Shown here: positions 36,184 through 44,997 of the stretch, in pieces | How positions within the stretch are numbered: position 1 is the first letter of the stretch | How the letters are laid out: every line of letters starts with the position of its first letter | Assembly (NCBI GenBank): GCA_900757415.1 | Contig: CAAENU010000048.1 | Coordinates: 1 to 64,000, forward strand | Direction of reading: 5' to 3' | Length of the DNA: 64,000 nt | DNA from: an uncultured Oscillospiraceae bacterium | GTDB lineage: Bacteria > Bacillota > Clostridia > Oscillospirales > Oscillospiraceae | Program-made: the position numbers and the translations under genes | The notes under the pieces: model-generated | What the model was told of the DNA's origin: nothing | Database searches by the model: none | The model's input: only the letters and a program-made list of their open reading frames with translations

Positions 36184-37746
36184 ATGGAAAGCAAACTCGG
36201 CTTGAATTTTGAACTGGTCAATCAGGCGCGTGCGTCTGCCGCCAAGGTGGCGGATGATACCCAGCGCTTTATCGACCAGCATACCACCGTCACGGTGGAG
36301 CGCGCCGTTTGCCGCCTGCTGGGCATCGATGGTATCAATGACATGGATGTCCCGCTGCCCAACGTGGTGGTTGACCACCTGATGGCCAACTCCTTCCTGC
36401 CCATGGGTGCTTCCTGGGCAATCGGCAACGCTATGGTGGAGACCGGCAAGGATCCTCAGGGCGTGGCAGAGGCTGTCAGCGCCGGTGAGCTGGATCTCAG
36501 CAAGATCCCTGCTCATACCGATGCAGAGATCCGCGCCGCCATCGAACCCGTGGTAAAGGCGACTATTGAGCGCATTAACAAGAATGTTTCCAAGCGTAAT
36601 TCCTACCTGAAGGAGTGGGGCGACAAGCAGGGGCCCTACCTGTATATCATCGTGGCAACCGGCAATATCTACGAAGATATCATTCAGGCCAAGGCCGGTG
36701 CCAAGCAGGGCGCCGACATTATCGCTGTTATCCGCACCACCGGCCAGTCTCTGCTGGACTATGTGCCTTACGGCGCCACCACCGAGGGCTTCGGCGGTAC
36801 CTATGCCACGCAGGAGAACTTCCGCCTGATGCGTGCGGCGCTGGACGAGGTGGGCGAAGAGCAGCACCGCTATATCCGTCTGTGCAACTATTGTTCCGGC
36901 CTGTGCATGCCCGAGATCGCCGCTATGGGCGCGCTCGAGCGTCTGGACGTGATGCTGAACGATGCGCTGTACGGCATTCTGTTCCGCGATATCAACATGC
37001 AGCGCACCATCGTCGACCAGTATTTCTCCCGTGTTATCAACGGCTATGCCGGCGTTATCATCAACACCGGTGAGGATAACTATCTGACCACTGACGATGC
37101 TATCACCTCTGCTCATACCGTTCTGGCCTCCCAGTTCCTGAATGAGGCTTTCGCCAAGGATGCCGGTATGCGTGAAGAGCAGATGGGTCTGGGTCACGCT
37201 TTTGAGATGGATCCCGCTGTGGAGGATACTTTCCTCTACGAGCTGGCGCAGGCTCAGATGGCCCGCGAGATCTTCCCCAACGCGCCTTTGAAGTACATGC
37301 CCCCCACGAAGTTCATGACCGGTAATATTTTCCGCGGCCATATTCAGGATGCTCTGTTCAACATGGTGACCATCCTGACCAACCAGAAGCTGTGCCTGCT
37401 GGGCATGATGACCGAGGCTATTCACACCCCCTTCATGTCCGACCGTGCGCTGTCCATCGAAAACGCGCAGTACATCTTCCGCACCATGAAGGATCTGGGC
37501 GATGAGCTGACCTATAAAGAGGGCGGCATCATTCGCGGCCGCGCCAACGAGGTGCTGACCAAGGCCACTGATCTGCTGAAGGAGATCGAGAAGCTGGGTC
37601 TGTTCACCACCATTGAAAAGGGTATCTTTGCCGATGTCAAGCGTCCCAAGGACGGCGGCAAGGGTCTGGCCGGTGTTGTCGTTAAGGATGATAAGTACTT
37701 CAATCCCTTCATTGAAGCGATGAAAGGTAAGGTGGCAGGAGAATGA
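36184..37746 (+). CDS. kamD: Lysine 5,6-aminomutase alpha subunit
   Basis: Alpha subunit of the B12/PLP enzyme that moves the terminal amino group of beta-lysine to give 3,5-diaminohexanoate. The 520-residue product is a TIM-barrel protein of normal length with LGINF-like N-terminus (MESKLGLNFELVNQARASA) and the conserved TTGQSLLDYVPYGATTEGFGGTYATQ segment that closes over the substrate. It overlaps kamE by 4 bp. GAGGT precedes the ATG. Confidence 0.97.
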   Translation: MESKLGLNFELVNQARASAAKVADDTQRFIDQHTTVTVERAVCRLLGIDGINDMDVPLPNVVVDHLMANSFLPMGASWAIGNAMVETGKDPQGVAEAVSAGELDLSKIPAHTDAEIRAAIEPVVKATIERINKNVSKRNSYLKEWGDKQGPYLYIIVATGNIYEDIIQAKAGAKQGADIIAVIRTTGQSLLDYVPYGATTEGFGGTYATQENFRLMRAALDEVGEEQHRYIRLCNYCSGLCMPEIAAMGALERLDVMLNDALYGILFRDINMQRTIVDQYFSRVINGYAGVIINTGEDNYLTTDDAITSAHTVLASQFLNEAFAKDAGMREEQMGLGHAFEMDPAVEDTFLYELAQAQMAREIFPNAPLKYMPPTKFMTGNIFRGHIQDALFNMVTILTNQKLCLLGMMTEAIHTPFMSDRALSIENAQYIFRTMKDLGDELTYKEGGIIRGRANEVLTKATDLLKEIEKLGLFTTIEKGIFADVKRPKDGGKGLAGVVVKDDKYFNPFIEAMKGKVAGE

Positions 37747-38531
37747 GCAGCGGACTGTATAATACCCATAAGATCGATTTCGACACCACGCTGGATCTGA
37801 CCCGTCTGAAACCCTACGGCGACACCATGAACGACGGCAAGGTGCAGACCAGCTTCACCCTGCCTGTCAAGGATGATGAGCGCGGCGAAGAAGCTGCCCG
37901 TCAGATTGCAAAAAAAATGGGCCTTGAGGAGCCCAACGTGGCCTACCACACTGCGCTGGACAAGGAGTTTACCTTCTATGTGGTCTATGGCAGCTGCGTC
38001 CACTCCGTCAACTACGAGGATATCCATGTGATTACCGTTGAGTCCGACGTGATGAGCATGGAGGACACCAACGAGTATATCCGCGAGCATATCGGCCGCA
38101 AGGTCGTGATGGTGGGCGCCTCCACCGGTACCGATGCCCATACCGTGGGTATCGATGCTATCATGAACCGCAAGGGTTTCGCTGGCCACTACGGTCTGGA
38201 GCGTTATGAGATGATCGAGGCATATAACCTGGGTTCTCAGGTGCCTAATGAGGAGTTCATCAAGAAGGCGCTGGAGCTGCACGCCGATGTGCTGCTGGTC
38301 TCTCAGACCGTCACCCAGAAGGATGTTCATATTCAGAACCTGACCAACCTCATCGAACTGCTGGAGGCCGAGGGCCTGCGCGACAAGTTCGTGGTCTGCT
38401 GCGGCGGTCCCCGTATCACCCATGAGCTGGCCAAGGAGCTGGGCTTCGACGCCGGTTTCGGCGCCGGCAAGTATGCCGATGACGTGGCTTCCTTCGCTGT
38501 GACCGAGATGGTCAAGCGCGGCATGAAATAA
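37743..38531 (+). CDS. kamE: Lysine 5,6-aminomutase beta subunit, B12-binding
   Basis: The 262-residue subunit has an N-terminal dimerisation and PLP-lysine domain and a C-terminal Rossmann-like cobalamin domain. The base-off B12 motif D-x-H-x2-G is visible as DAHTVG with Asp131 and His133. Translationally coupled to kamD. A hairpin and then a new promoter separate it from the CoA-transferase genes. Confidence 0.97.
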   Translation: MSSGLYNTHKIDFDTTLDLTRLKPYGDTMNDGKVQTSFTLPVKDDERGEEAARQIAKKMGLEEPNVAYHTALDKEFTFYVVYGSCVHSVNYEDIHVITVESDVMSMEDTNEYIREHIGRKVVMVGASTGTDAHTVGIDAIMNRKGFAGHYGLERYEMIEAYNLGSQVPNEEFIKKALELHADVLLVSQTVTQKDVHIQNLTNLIELLEAEGLRDKFVVCCGGPRITHELAKELGFDAGFGAGKYADDVASFAVTEMVKRGMK

Positions 38532-38540
38532 GATCCCTCG

Positions 38541-38579
38541 CAAAGCGGAGAGCCGTACAGCTGCGACTCTCCGCTTTCC
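38541..38579. terminator. Hairpin after kamE
   Basis: AAAGCGGAGAG and CTCTCCGCTTT form an 11-bp stem around a 14-nt loop; the T-run is short, so strength is uncertain. Confidence 0.65.
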
Positions 38580-38616
38580 GTGCAGTCTCCCTGCACAAAA
38601 ACGAAATACACATCCC

Positions 38617-38645
38617 TTGCTTTTCACTGTAAAGAGTGTTAAGAT
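38617..38645 (+). promoter_or_regulatory. Promoter for the CoA-transferase genes
   Basis: TTGCTT-17-TAAGAT, 64 bp before the ATG at 38709. It suggests the CoA-transferase can be expressed without the lysine riboswitch. Confidence 0.65.
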
Positions 38646-38708
38646 AGAGATGCGTATCATAGCAGTACGATTTTTCGGTTCAACCGATCATAACAAGGAG
38701 GAACAGAA

Positions 38709-39401
38709 ATGGCAAAGAAACCTGTACTGACTGCCGCCGAGGCAGCAAAGATGATTCCTGACGGCGCTACCATTATGTGCGGTGGCTTTTTGGCCTGCGG
38801 TCAGGCCCGCGCCATCGTCAAGGAGCTGGTCAAGCTGGGCACCAAGGATCTGACCCTGATCGCCAACGATATGGGTCGCGCTACCGGCCCCAAGGGTGAG
38901 GAGTTCTTCGGCATTGCCGAGCTGATTCACAACCATCAGGTCAAGCGCGTTATCGCCACTCACGTTGGTATGACCCCCGAGGTCGGCCAGCAGAACACCG
39001 AGGGCACGCTGGAGGTCAACCTGCTGCCTCAGGGCACGCTGGCTGAGTGCATCCGCGCCGGCGGCGCCGGTCTGGGCGGCGTGCTGACCCCCGTTGGCAT
39101 TGATACTCTGGTGGAGGAGTCTCCTCTGTGCCTGGGCCGCAAGACTGTCGAGGGCAAGGATTACCTGCTGATGAAGCCTGTCCGCGCCGATTTTGCCCTG
39201 CTGGGCACCTATAAGTGCGATGAGTACGGCAACTGCTGGTACAAGGGCACCATGCGTAACTTCAACGTTGTCATGGCTACCGCTGCCGACACCGTTATTG
39301 CCGAGTGCGAGTATCTTGTCCCCGTGGGCGAGATCGAGCCTGAGAACGTCCACACCTACGGTATGTGCGTTGATTACATCGTGGAAGGAGAAAGAAAGTA
39401 A
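38709..39401 (+). CDS. atoD: Acetoacetate/butyrate CoA-transferase subunit A
   Basis: Alpha subunit (family I CoA-transferase) with the GGFLACGQ glycine loop near residue 25 and AGGAGLGGVLTPVGIDT. Length 230 residues. With subunit B it should move CoA from butyryl-CoA to acetoacetate or acetate, releasing butyrate and returning acetoacetyl-CoA to the pathway. AAGGAGG lies ahead of the ATG, and the stop overlaps the next start by 1 bp (TAATG). Confidence 0.93.
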   Translation: MAKKPVLTAAEAAKMIPDGATIMCGGFLACGQARAIVKELVKLGTKDLTLIANDMGRATGPKGEEFFGIAELIHNHQVKRVIATHVGMTPEVGQQNTEGTLEVNLLPQGTLAECIRAGGAGLGGVLTPVGIDTLVEESPLCLGRKTVEGKDYLLMKPVRADFALLGTYKCDEYGNCWYKGTMRNFNVVMATAADTVIAECEYLVPVGEIEPENVHTYGMCVDYIVEGERK

Positions 39402-40069
39402 TGGAAAAGTCCGAGATCAAAGGTTTTATTGCCAAGCGCTGCGCTAAGGAACTGAAGAATGGCGATGTCGTGAATCTGGGCATCGGCCTGCCTACCCTGA
39501 TCCCCAACTACCTGCCTGAGGGCGTTGAGCTGATCATCCATGCTGAGCTGGGCATCGTTTCTGCCGGCAAGTCCCCCAAGGAGGGCGACGCCAATTACGA
39601 TCCTTACCACGTTGTGGATGCCGGCGGCAGTCCCGCTTCCGTGGCTGTGGGCGGCGGCTTTATTGATTCCGCCTCCAACTTCGGCCTGATCCGCGGCGGC
39701 CATGTGGACGCCTGCTTCCTGGGCGCTCTGGAAGTGGATGCTGAGGGTAATCTGGCTAACTGGATTATTCCCGGCAAGAAGATGCCCGGTATGGGCGGCG
39801 CCATGGATCTGTGCGTGGGTGCCAAGCACTGCATCGTCTGCATGGAGCACACCGCCAAGGGTAACCCCAAGATCTTTGAGAAGTGCCGTCTGCCCCTGAC
39901 TGCATCTCACTGCGTCAACAAGATCATCACCGAAATGTGCGTGATGGAGGTCACTGACAAGGGTCTTGTTATGACCGAGATCAATCCCGAGTTCACCGTG
40001 GACGATGTCAAGGCTGCCACTGCTGCTCCTTTCACCGTTGCCGCTGACCTTAAGAGCATGATCGACTGA
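39401..40069 (+). CDS. atoA: Acetoacetate/butyrate CoA-transferase subunit B
   Basis: Beta subunit of 222 residues. The catalytic glutamate that forms the CoA thioester is expected in HAELGIVSAG (Glu49). VVDAGGSPASVAVGGGFIDSA and the RGGHVDACFLGALEVD segment are typical. Ends just before a strong terminator. The pair completes the route from lysine to butyrate. Confidence 0.93.
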   Translation: MEKSEIKGFIAKRCAKELKNGDVVNLGIGLPTLIPNYLPEGVELIIHAELGIVSAGKSPKEGDANYDPYHVVDAGGSPASVAVGGGFIDSASNFGLIRGGHVDACFLGALEVDAEGNLANWIIPGKKMPGMGGAMDLCVGAKHCIVCMEHTAKGNPKIFEKCRLPLTASHCVNKIITEMCVMEVTDKGLVMTEINPEFTVDDVKAATAAPFTVAADLKSMID

Positions 40070-40074
40070 TACAG

Positions 40075-40113
40075 GCAAAAAAAGAAAGCCCATTGGGCTT
40101 TCTTTTTTTGCCT
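40075..40113. terminator. Bidirectional terminator
   Basis: AAAAAAAGAAAGCCCA-ttg-GGCTTTCTTTTTTT between the converging CoA-transferase and citrate synthase genes. Confidence 0.95.
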
Positions 40114-40117
40114 GTTG

Positions 40118-41491
40118 TTATGCCTCCGGCACATTCAGCTTACCGGTGCGCTCTTCAATGGGGACATAATGATCTTCAATGGTCACAGCACGATAGGCAG
40201 GCCGGATAATGCGGTGGCAGGTGATGACCTCTTCCAGCCGGTTGGCACACCAGCCGGCAATACGGGCCGAGGCAAACAGCGGGGTAAACACGTCTGAGGG
40301 GATACCCAGCATAGTGTATACCAGACCGGAATACATATCCACGTTGGCGCACATGGGGGCGTTGTTGTGGCGGCGCTCCTGCACCAGCGGAATACCCAAC
40401 TCCTCCACCTTTTGCAGCAGTGTGAAATCATCGGCAAAGCCTTTGATCTCTGCCATATGCCGGGCATACTTCTTCAGCAGTACGGCGCGGGGATCGGAGA
40501 TGGAGTAAACTGCGTGTCCCAGACCATAGATTTTGCCGGAGCGGTCGCCTGCTTCACCATCCAGCAGCTTGTTCAGATAGTCGGTGATGGAGCCATCGTC
40601 ATGGGGATTCACATTTTCTTTGATATAGCGGAACATTTCCATGACCTTTGCGTTGGCGCCGCCGTGCAGCGGGCCTTTCAGAGAGCCGACAGCGCCGGCA
40701 ATCGCACTGTATGTATCGGTGCCGCTGGAGGAAATCGCGCGGCAGACGAACGTGGAGTTGTTGCCGCCGCCGTGCTCGGCGTGAACCATCATCATCATGT
40801 CCAGCAGATGTGCTTCCTCTTCCGTGTACTGTGTATCGGGCCGGATCATCCGCAGGAAGTTTTCGGCGGTGGACAGGTTATCCTCCGGGAAGTGAATATG
40901 CAGCGATCCACCCTGGAAATAGTGGCGCTTGACCGCATAGGCATTGGCCACGATAGAGGGGAAGCAGCCAACCAGCTTGATAGATTGCAGCAGGATATTT
41001 TCCACCGAAGTATCATCGGGATTATCGTCATAGGAGTACAGCGCCAGTACGCTTCTGGCCAGCTTGTTCATAATGTCCCGGCTGGGATGGCGCATGATCA
41101 TGTCCTCGGTAAAACCGTCAGGCAGCTTTCTGGCCCGCTTCATGATCTCGTTAAAGTGGTCCAGCTCCGTTTTAGAGGGCAGATAGCCAAACAGCAGCAG
41201 ATAGGCCACCTCTTCAAAGCCGAAAGTACCGGCCTTGCGGTGAGCCTCCACAATTTCGTTCAGCTCAATACCGCGGTAATACAGTCGGCCGGGAACGGAT
41301 ACGCGCTGGCCGTCCTGAATGAAATAACCCTGCACGCTGCCCACCTTGGAGACGCCGGCAAGTACGCCGGTGCCGTCGCTGTTGCGCAGTCCCTTTTTTA
41401 CGTCGCCGCGGTAGTATTCTTCACCGATCAGATACTCCTCCCGGATCAGCTGTCCCAGCGAGCCTGCGAATTTTTCCAGTGTGTTGCTCAT
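40118..41491 (-). CDS. gltA: Citrate synthase (Si type)
   Basis: Condenses oxaloacetate with acetyl-CoA. The 457-residue protein shows the catalytic histidine regions HAEHGGGNNSTF and GPLHGGANAKVMEM, and the C-terminal GIPSDVFTPLFASARIAGW. It belongs to the long clostridial branch with an N-terminal extension of about 60 residues. AAAGGAG precedes the ATG. It is transcribed alone from a strong promoter (41558-41586). Paired with the decarboxylase at 1-3.5 kb it would draw on the same oxaloacetate, but no other TCA gene is in view. Confidence 0.94.
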   Translation of the reverse strand: MSNTLEKFAGSLGQLIREEYLIGEEYYRGDVKKGLRNSDGTGVLAGVSKVGSVQGYFIQDGQRVSVPGRLYYRGIELNEIVEAHRKAGTFGFEEVAYLLLFGYLPSKTELDHFNEIMKRARKLPDGFTEDMIMRHPSRDIMNKLARSVLALYSYDDNPDDTSVENILLQSIKLVGCFPSIVANAYAVKRHYFQGGSLHIHFPEDNLSTAENFLRMIRPDTQYTEEEAHLLDMMMMVHAEHGGGNNSTFVCRAISSSGTDTYSAIAGAVGSLKGPLHGGANAKVMEMFRYIKENVNPHDDGSITDYLNKLLDGEAGDRSGKIYGLGHAVYSISDPRAVLLKKYARHMAEIKGFADDFTLLQKVEELGIPLVQERRHNNAPMCANVDMYSGLVYTMLGIPSDVFTPLFASARIAGWCANRLEEVITCHRIIRPAYRAVTIEDHYVPIEERTGKLNVPEA

Positions 41492-41557
41492 GTTTGTGAT
41501 CTCCTTTCCTCAAATGCCCCGGCTTTTTACCGCGACCCTATCCTTAAATCCACGCTT

Positions 41558-41586
41558 ATTATAACGCGCATGTTTTTATTTTGCAA
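41558..41586 (-). promoter_or_regulatory. Citrate synthase promoter, with nearby inverted repeat
   Basis: On the minus strand TTGCAA-17-TATAAT. Just upstream of the -35 is an inverted repeat TTTTTGC (41610-41616) and GCAAAAA (41625-41631), a possible operator. Confidence 0.8.
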
Positions 41587-41697
41587 GTGTTATTTTAGCA
41601 ACATTCATTTTTTTGCTATAATTGGCAAAAAGTTTCTTTTTACGTATATAAAATGAATAACAGCAACCATAAACTTGCAATATTGCGTACTGCACAA

Positions 41698-41736
41698 AAA
41701 AACAGGACTGCGGCGTGACCGCAGTCCTGTTTATTT
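41698..41736 (-). terminator. Intrinsic terminator of metQNI
   Basis: CAGGACTGCGGTCACGCCGCAGTCCTG reads on the minus strand, followed by TTTTTTT. Confidence 0.92.
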
Positions 41737-41768
41737 TACCGTGATACAATTGTAAGTCGGCAGTCGGA

Positions 41769-42467
41769 TTACTTCAAGCGCTTATCGCATTTCTTGCTGA
41801 GCCAGGTTCCCAATGTCTGGAACAGCTGCACCAGCAGAATCAGAAGCACCACCGCCACCAGCATCACCAGATACTTATAGCGGTAATAGCCGTAGTCGAT
41901 AGCGATCTTACCCAGCCCGCCGCCGCCGATGATACCGCTCATGGCGGAATAGCCGAGGATGGTGGTCAGCGCGATGGTCACATTCTGGATCAGGGAGGGA
42001 ACACTTTCAGGGATCATCACCTTGCAGATGATCTGCATGGGCGTTGCGCCCATGCTCTGGGCGGCCTCGATGATGTTGCCGTCCACTTCGCGGAGGCTGG
42101 TTTCCACCAGACGTGCCACAAAGGGGAAAGCCGCCACAACCAGCGGAACGATGGTGGCCGTGGTGCCGATGGTAGTGCCGATCAGCAGTCGGGACAGGGG
42201 GAATACCATGATCATCAGAATCAGAAACGGGATTGACCGCAGCAGATTGATAATCACATTCAGCACCTGCATCAGCCAGCGGGGGAGGGGCAGCACGCCG
42301 CCCTTTTCGCCCACCACCAGCAGCACGCCCAGCGGCAGGCCGACAACCAGTGCCAGCACCGTGCTCAGCACGGTCATATAGAAGGTCTCCCAGATCGCAT
42401 AGGGCAGGGAGTGTAGCACATTCATCAGATCCTGCACAGACTGGGGACTGAAAAGATTACTGTACAT
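41769..42467 (-). CDS. metI: Methionine ABC transporter permease MetI
   Basis: The 232-residue inner-membrane permease has about five membrane segments and the EAA-type motif (EAAQSMGATPMQIICKVMIPES, near residue 140) that docks on MetN. Overlaps the end of metN by 11 bp. Last gene of metQ-metN-metI, followed by a terminator. Substrates of this family are L- and D-methionine and related sulphur compounds. Confidence 0.95.
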   Translation of the reverse strand: MYSNLFSPQSVQDLMNVLHSLPYAIWETFYMTVLSTVLALVVGLPLGVLLVVGEKGGVLPLPRWLMQVLNVIINLLRSIPFLILMIMVFPLSRLLIGTTIGTTATIVPLVVAAFPFVARLVETSLREVDGNIIEAAQSMGATPMQIICKVMIPESVPSLIQNVTIALTTILGYSAMSGIIGGGGLGKIAIDYGYYRYKYLVMLVAVVLLILLVQLFQTLGTWLSKKCDKRLK

Positions 42468-43467
42468 CGCTCTCGACCTCCTCTACCTGAACATTGGCCA
42501 CCGTGTTGATAAAGCGAATCGCCCGCTCATACTGGCCGCTGGGAATACCCAGCATCATGCTGCCGTACACGGTTTCAGACAGCTTCTGCGTGCTGGCGGA
42601 AATGACATTGCACAGGATGCCCTCTTCCGAGGCCAGTCGTGCGATCATGGGGATGCTGGTGGTTTTGCTGTCCTTGAACACCAGACGTACCAGCTTTTCC
42701 TCGGCCGGGTCATATACCTGCGCGTCGGCGCCGCCGGGGAAGACCAGACGCCGTCCGGCCGCGGATTTTGGCGCGGCGAAAACGGTGCCTACCATGCCGG
42801 ACTCGGCCACAACGCCGCCGTCCAGAATGGCTACATGACTGCAAATCTCCTTCACCACGCTCATCTGGTGGGTGATCACCACCACGGTGATGCCCAGCTT
42901 TTTGTTGATGTCGCGGATCAGCTCCAGAATCTGCCGCGTGGTGTTGGGATCCAGCGCGCTGGTAGCTTCATCGCACAGCAGCACCTTGGGATCGGTAGCC
43001 AGTGCGCGGGCAATGGCCACGCGCTGCTGCTGTCCGCCGGAAAGCTGGGCGGGGTAGGCGTTGGCCTTGTCGGGCAGACCCACCAGCTCCAGCAGCTCGC
43101 GGGCGCGCTTTTCGGCTTCAGCCTTCTTTACGCCCACCAGCTCCATGGGAAAGCATACATTCTTCAGACAGGTTCGCTGCATCAGCAGATTGAAGTGCTG
43201 AAAGATCATGGTGATCTCCCGGCGTGCCGCGCGGAGCTGGGGAGGGGTCATGGTGTCCAGCCGCTGGCCGTTCACCACGATCTCGCCGCTGGTAGGCCGC
43301 TCCAGCAGGTTGATGCACCGCACCAGTGTGCTCTTGCCTGCGCCGGACATACCGATGATACCATAGATGTCTCCATCCTCAATGGTAAGGGAGACGTCCT
43401 TGAGTGCGTCTACCCCTCCGGCCATACCGGAGTCAAACGTCTTGCTGACGTGTTTTAGTTCAATCAT
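42457..43467 (-). CDS. metN: Methionine ABC transporter ATPase MetN
   Basis: The 336-residue ATPase has Walker A GMSGAGKST (about 38-46), signature LSGGQQQRVAIARAL, Walker B VLLCDEATSALD and H-loop VVITHQ. The C-terminal NIL/ACT-like domain (about 255-336) is the regulatory methionine-sensing domain that trans-inhibits transport when methionine is high. GGAGGGAGA precedes the ATG. Confidence 0.95.
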   Translation of the reverse strand: MIELKHVSKTFDSGMAGGVDALKDVSLTIEDGDIYGIIGMSGAGKSTLVRCINLLERPTSGEIVVNGQRLDTMTPPQLRAARREITMIFQHFNLLMQRTCLKNVCFPMELVGVKKAEAEKRARELLELVGLPDKANAYPAQLSGGQQQRVAIARALATDPKVLLCDEATSALDPNTTRQILELIRDINKKLGITVVVITHQMSVVKEICSHVAILDGGVVAESGMVGTVFAAPKSAAGRRLVFPGGADAQVYDPAEEKLVRLVFKDSKTTSIPMIARLASEEGILCNVISASTQKLSETVYGSMMLGIPSGQYERAIRFINTVANVQVEEVESDVQ

Positions 43468-43485
43468 GGACGTCTCCCTCCTTCA

Positions 43486-44394
43486 TTACTTGCTGGTCAC
43501 AGCGTCCAGAGTGGTCTGCTTGCCGCCATACAGGCCCATGGGCTCCACGTGGACGGAAGAGACAGATACGATGTGCGTGCCGTTCTGAGCGTTGAAGTCC
43601 TCCAGATAGGGCAGGTGCTGGAAGTAGTTGGCATCCACAGCGCCATCTTCAACAGCGGTGTTGGGCTGCACATAGTCATTGAAGACCTGGATGTCCAGAG
43701 TGATACCCTTGTCGGCCAGGATGGTCTTCACGATCTCCAGGATCTCGGCGTGGGGAGCAGGAGTGGCAGCGATGGTGATGGTCTCGCCGTTCAGGGCGTC
43801 ATAATCCACGGAAGCGTCATAGCCGTCGGTGGGATTCTCCACCACGGACACCACAGAACCGTCATACTTCTCGTTGATGAAGTCCACGACCTGCTGGCTC
43901 TCCAGCGCGGCCTTCAGGGCCAGCGTCTTGGGGGAGGTCTCGTTGCCTTCCTTCACGGTTAGGATGTTGGCGTAAGCGGAGGCGCTGCCTTCGATCAGCA
44001 GGGAATCCTTAACGGGGTTCAGGCCGGCGTTGATGGCGTAGTTGCTGTTGATTACGGCGTAATCCACATCGGGCAGCTGGTTGGGCAGCTGAGCGGCCTC
44101 GGCCTCAACGATCTCAACGTTGAAGGGGTTGTCAACGATGTCATTCTTGGTGGCGGTGATGCCGGCGCCGTCAGCCAGCTTGATGATGCCGTTCTCCTGC
44201 AGCAGCAGCAGGGCGCGTGCCTCGTTGGTGGTGTCGTTGGGAACAGCGATCTTGACGACAGGCTTGTCGGCGTCGTCGCTGTTGTCGCTGTCAGTGGTGC
44301 TGTTGCTGCCGCCGCCGCAGGCGGTTAGGCTCAGGGTCAGGACCAGCGCCAGTGCCAGCGCGGCCAGCTTCACAAAATAGTTATGCTTCTTCAT
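43486..44394 (-). CDS. metQ: Methionine-binding lipoprotein MetQ
   Basis: The 302-residue NLPA-family substrate-binding lipoprotein has a signal peptide ending in SLTAC (lipobox) followed by a Gly/Ser/Asp linker. VKIAVPNDTTNEARALLLLQ, DYAVINSNYAINAGL and the final FNAQNGTHIVSVSSVHVEPMG are characteristic. The start is set at 44394 with AAAAGGAG ahead; an upstream in-frame ATG only adds a leader before the signal peptide. The gene is preceded by the leader peptide and terminator at 44564-44740. Confidence 0.95.
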   Translation of the reverse strand: MKKHNYFVKLAALALALVLTLSLTACGGGSNSTTDSDNSDDADKPVVKIAVPNDTTNEARALLLLQENGIIKLADGAGITATKNDIVDNPFNVEIVEAEAAQLPNQLPDVDYAVINSNYAINAGLNPVKDSLLIEGSASAYANILTVKEGNETSPKTLALKAALESQQVVDFINEKYDGSVVSVVENPTDGYDASVDYDALNGETITIAATPAPHAEILEIVKTILADKGITLDIQVFNDYVQPNTAVEDGAVDANYFQHLPYLEDFNAQNGTHIVSVSSVHVEPMGLYGGKQTTLDAVTSK

Positions 44395-44563
44395 GGTGAT
44401 TTCTCCTTTTTTCATCAAAAATGTATCATAAATTTTCATGATGACGTAGTGTGCTATATGGCGTTCTTACCGGCAGCGCCATGCCTTATCATAATGCGTT
44501 GTGTCCTGCGGACACATTCGTTTGGACATCCGGGCCACTTGCGATCCACTCCTTTCAGCGAAA

Positions 44564-44600
44564 CAAAAAAACAGCGGCAGGTCAATCGACCTTCCGCTGT
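44564..44600 (-). terminator. Attenuator terminator upstream of metQ
   Basis: On the minus strand ACAGCGG-a-AGGTC-gatt-GACCT-GCCGCTGT is followed by TTTTTTT. It lies 24 bp after the leader-peptide stop and 170 bp before metQ. The GGTCAA in the leader (44662-44657) can pair with TTGACC in the terminator (44585-44580), a short possible antiterminator. Confidence 0.8.
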
Positions 44601-44623
44601 TGTGACTGTGCGTTGTTCTGCTT

Positions 44624-44737
44624 TCAGCAGGACTTTGTACCGTCCGGGAAAATCAGTTGACCGTTTTGAGCGCGACGAAACATGCACATGCAGCACATGC
44701 ACATCTCCATGGACATCATCATGCTCAGCTTTTTCAT
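44624..44737 (-). CDS. Met/Cys-rich leader peptide for metQNI attenuation
   Basis: A 37-codon frame starts MKKLSMMMSMEMCMCCMCM and ends at TGA 44624. Nine of the first 19 residues are Met and four are Cys; the remaining 18 residues are ordinary, with a last Cys before the stop. GGAAAGGAG lies 10 bp ahead of the ATG (a GTG at 44740 is an alternative start). A promoter lies 60 bp upstream and a terminator 24 bp downstream. The arrangement is that of ribosome-mediated attenuation: shortage of charged Met-tRNA or Cys-tRNA would stall the ribosome at codons 6-19. Too short to be in usual gene lists. Confidence 0.78.
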   Translation of the reverse strand: MKKLSMMMSMEMCMCCMCMFRRAQNGQLIFPDGTKSC

Positions 44738-44790
44738 CACTGATTTTCTCCTTTCCTCAAGTCTGAGGCGCGTTCGCCTTTGTTGGTGGC

Positions 44791-44819
44791 ATGTTAACGC
44801 TTTATGGGCCGTTTGTCAA
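44791..44819 (-). promoter_or_regulatory. Promoter of the leader peptide-metQNI transcript
   Basis: On the minus strand TTGACA-17-TAACAT. Confidence 0.82.
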
Positions 44820-44997
44820 CCCCTTTTTGTACATTCTGTCCATTTGCTGCAAAAGCGAGTCTATCATCCTACTGTTTTCGTATAGTTTCGCCATGAGCGA
44901 TAATATTGATGCATTTTGCGCTTTTGCCTGCCATCAGTTGGTGTAATTGTATGGAAAAAGGGAAAAAATGATCTGTCGGCACTGCGCGCATTCCCGC

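Noticed and set aside
44454..44702. 82-residue minus-strand frame overlapping the metQNI leader
   Set aside because: Runs through the terminator and lacks an RBS; the Met/Cys frame in another phase has all signals.
44400..44790. SAM riboswitch or methionine T-box upstream of metQ
   Set aside because: Neither the SAM-I core motifs nor a T-box TGG-ACC-type core could be found; a leader peptide with terminator explains the region better.
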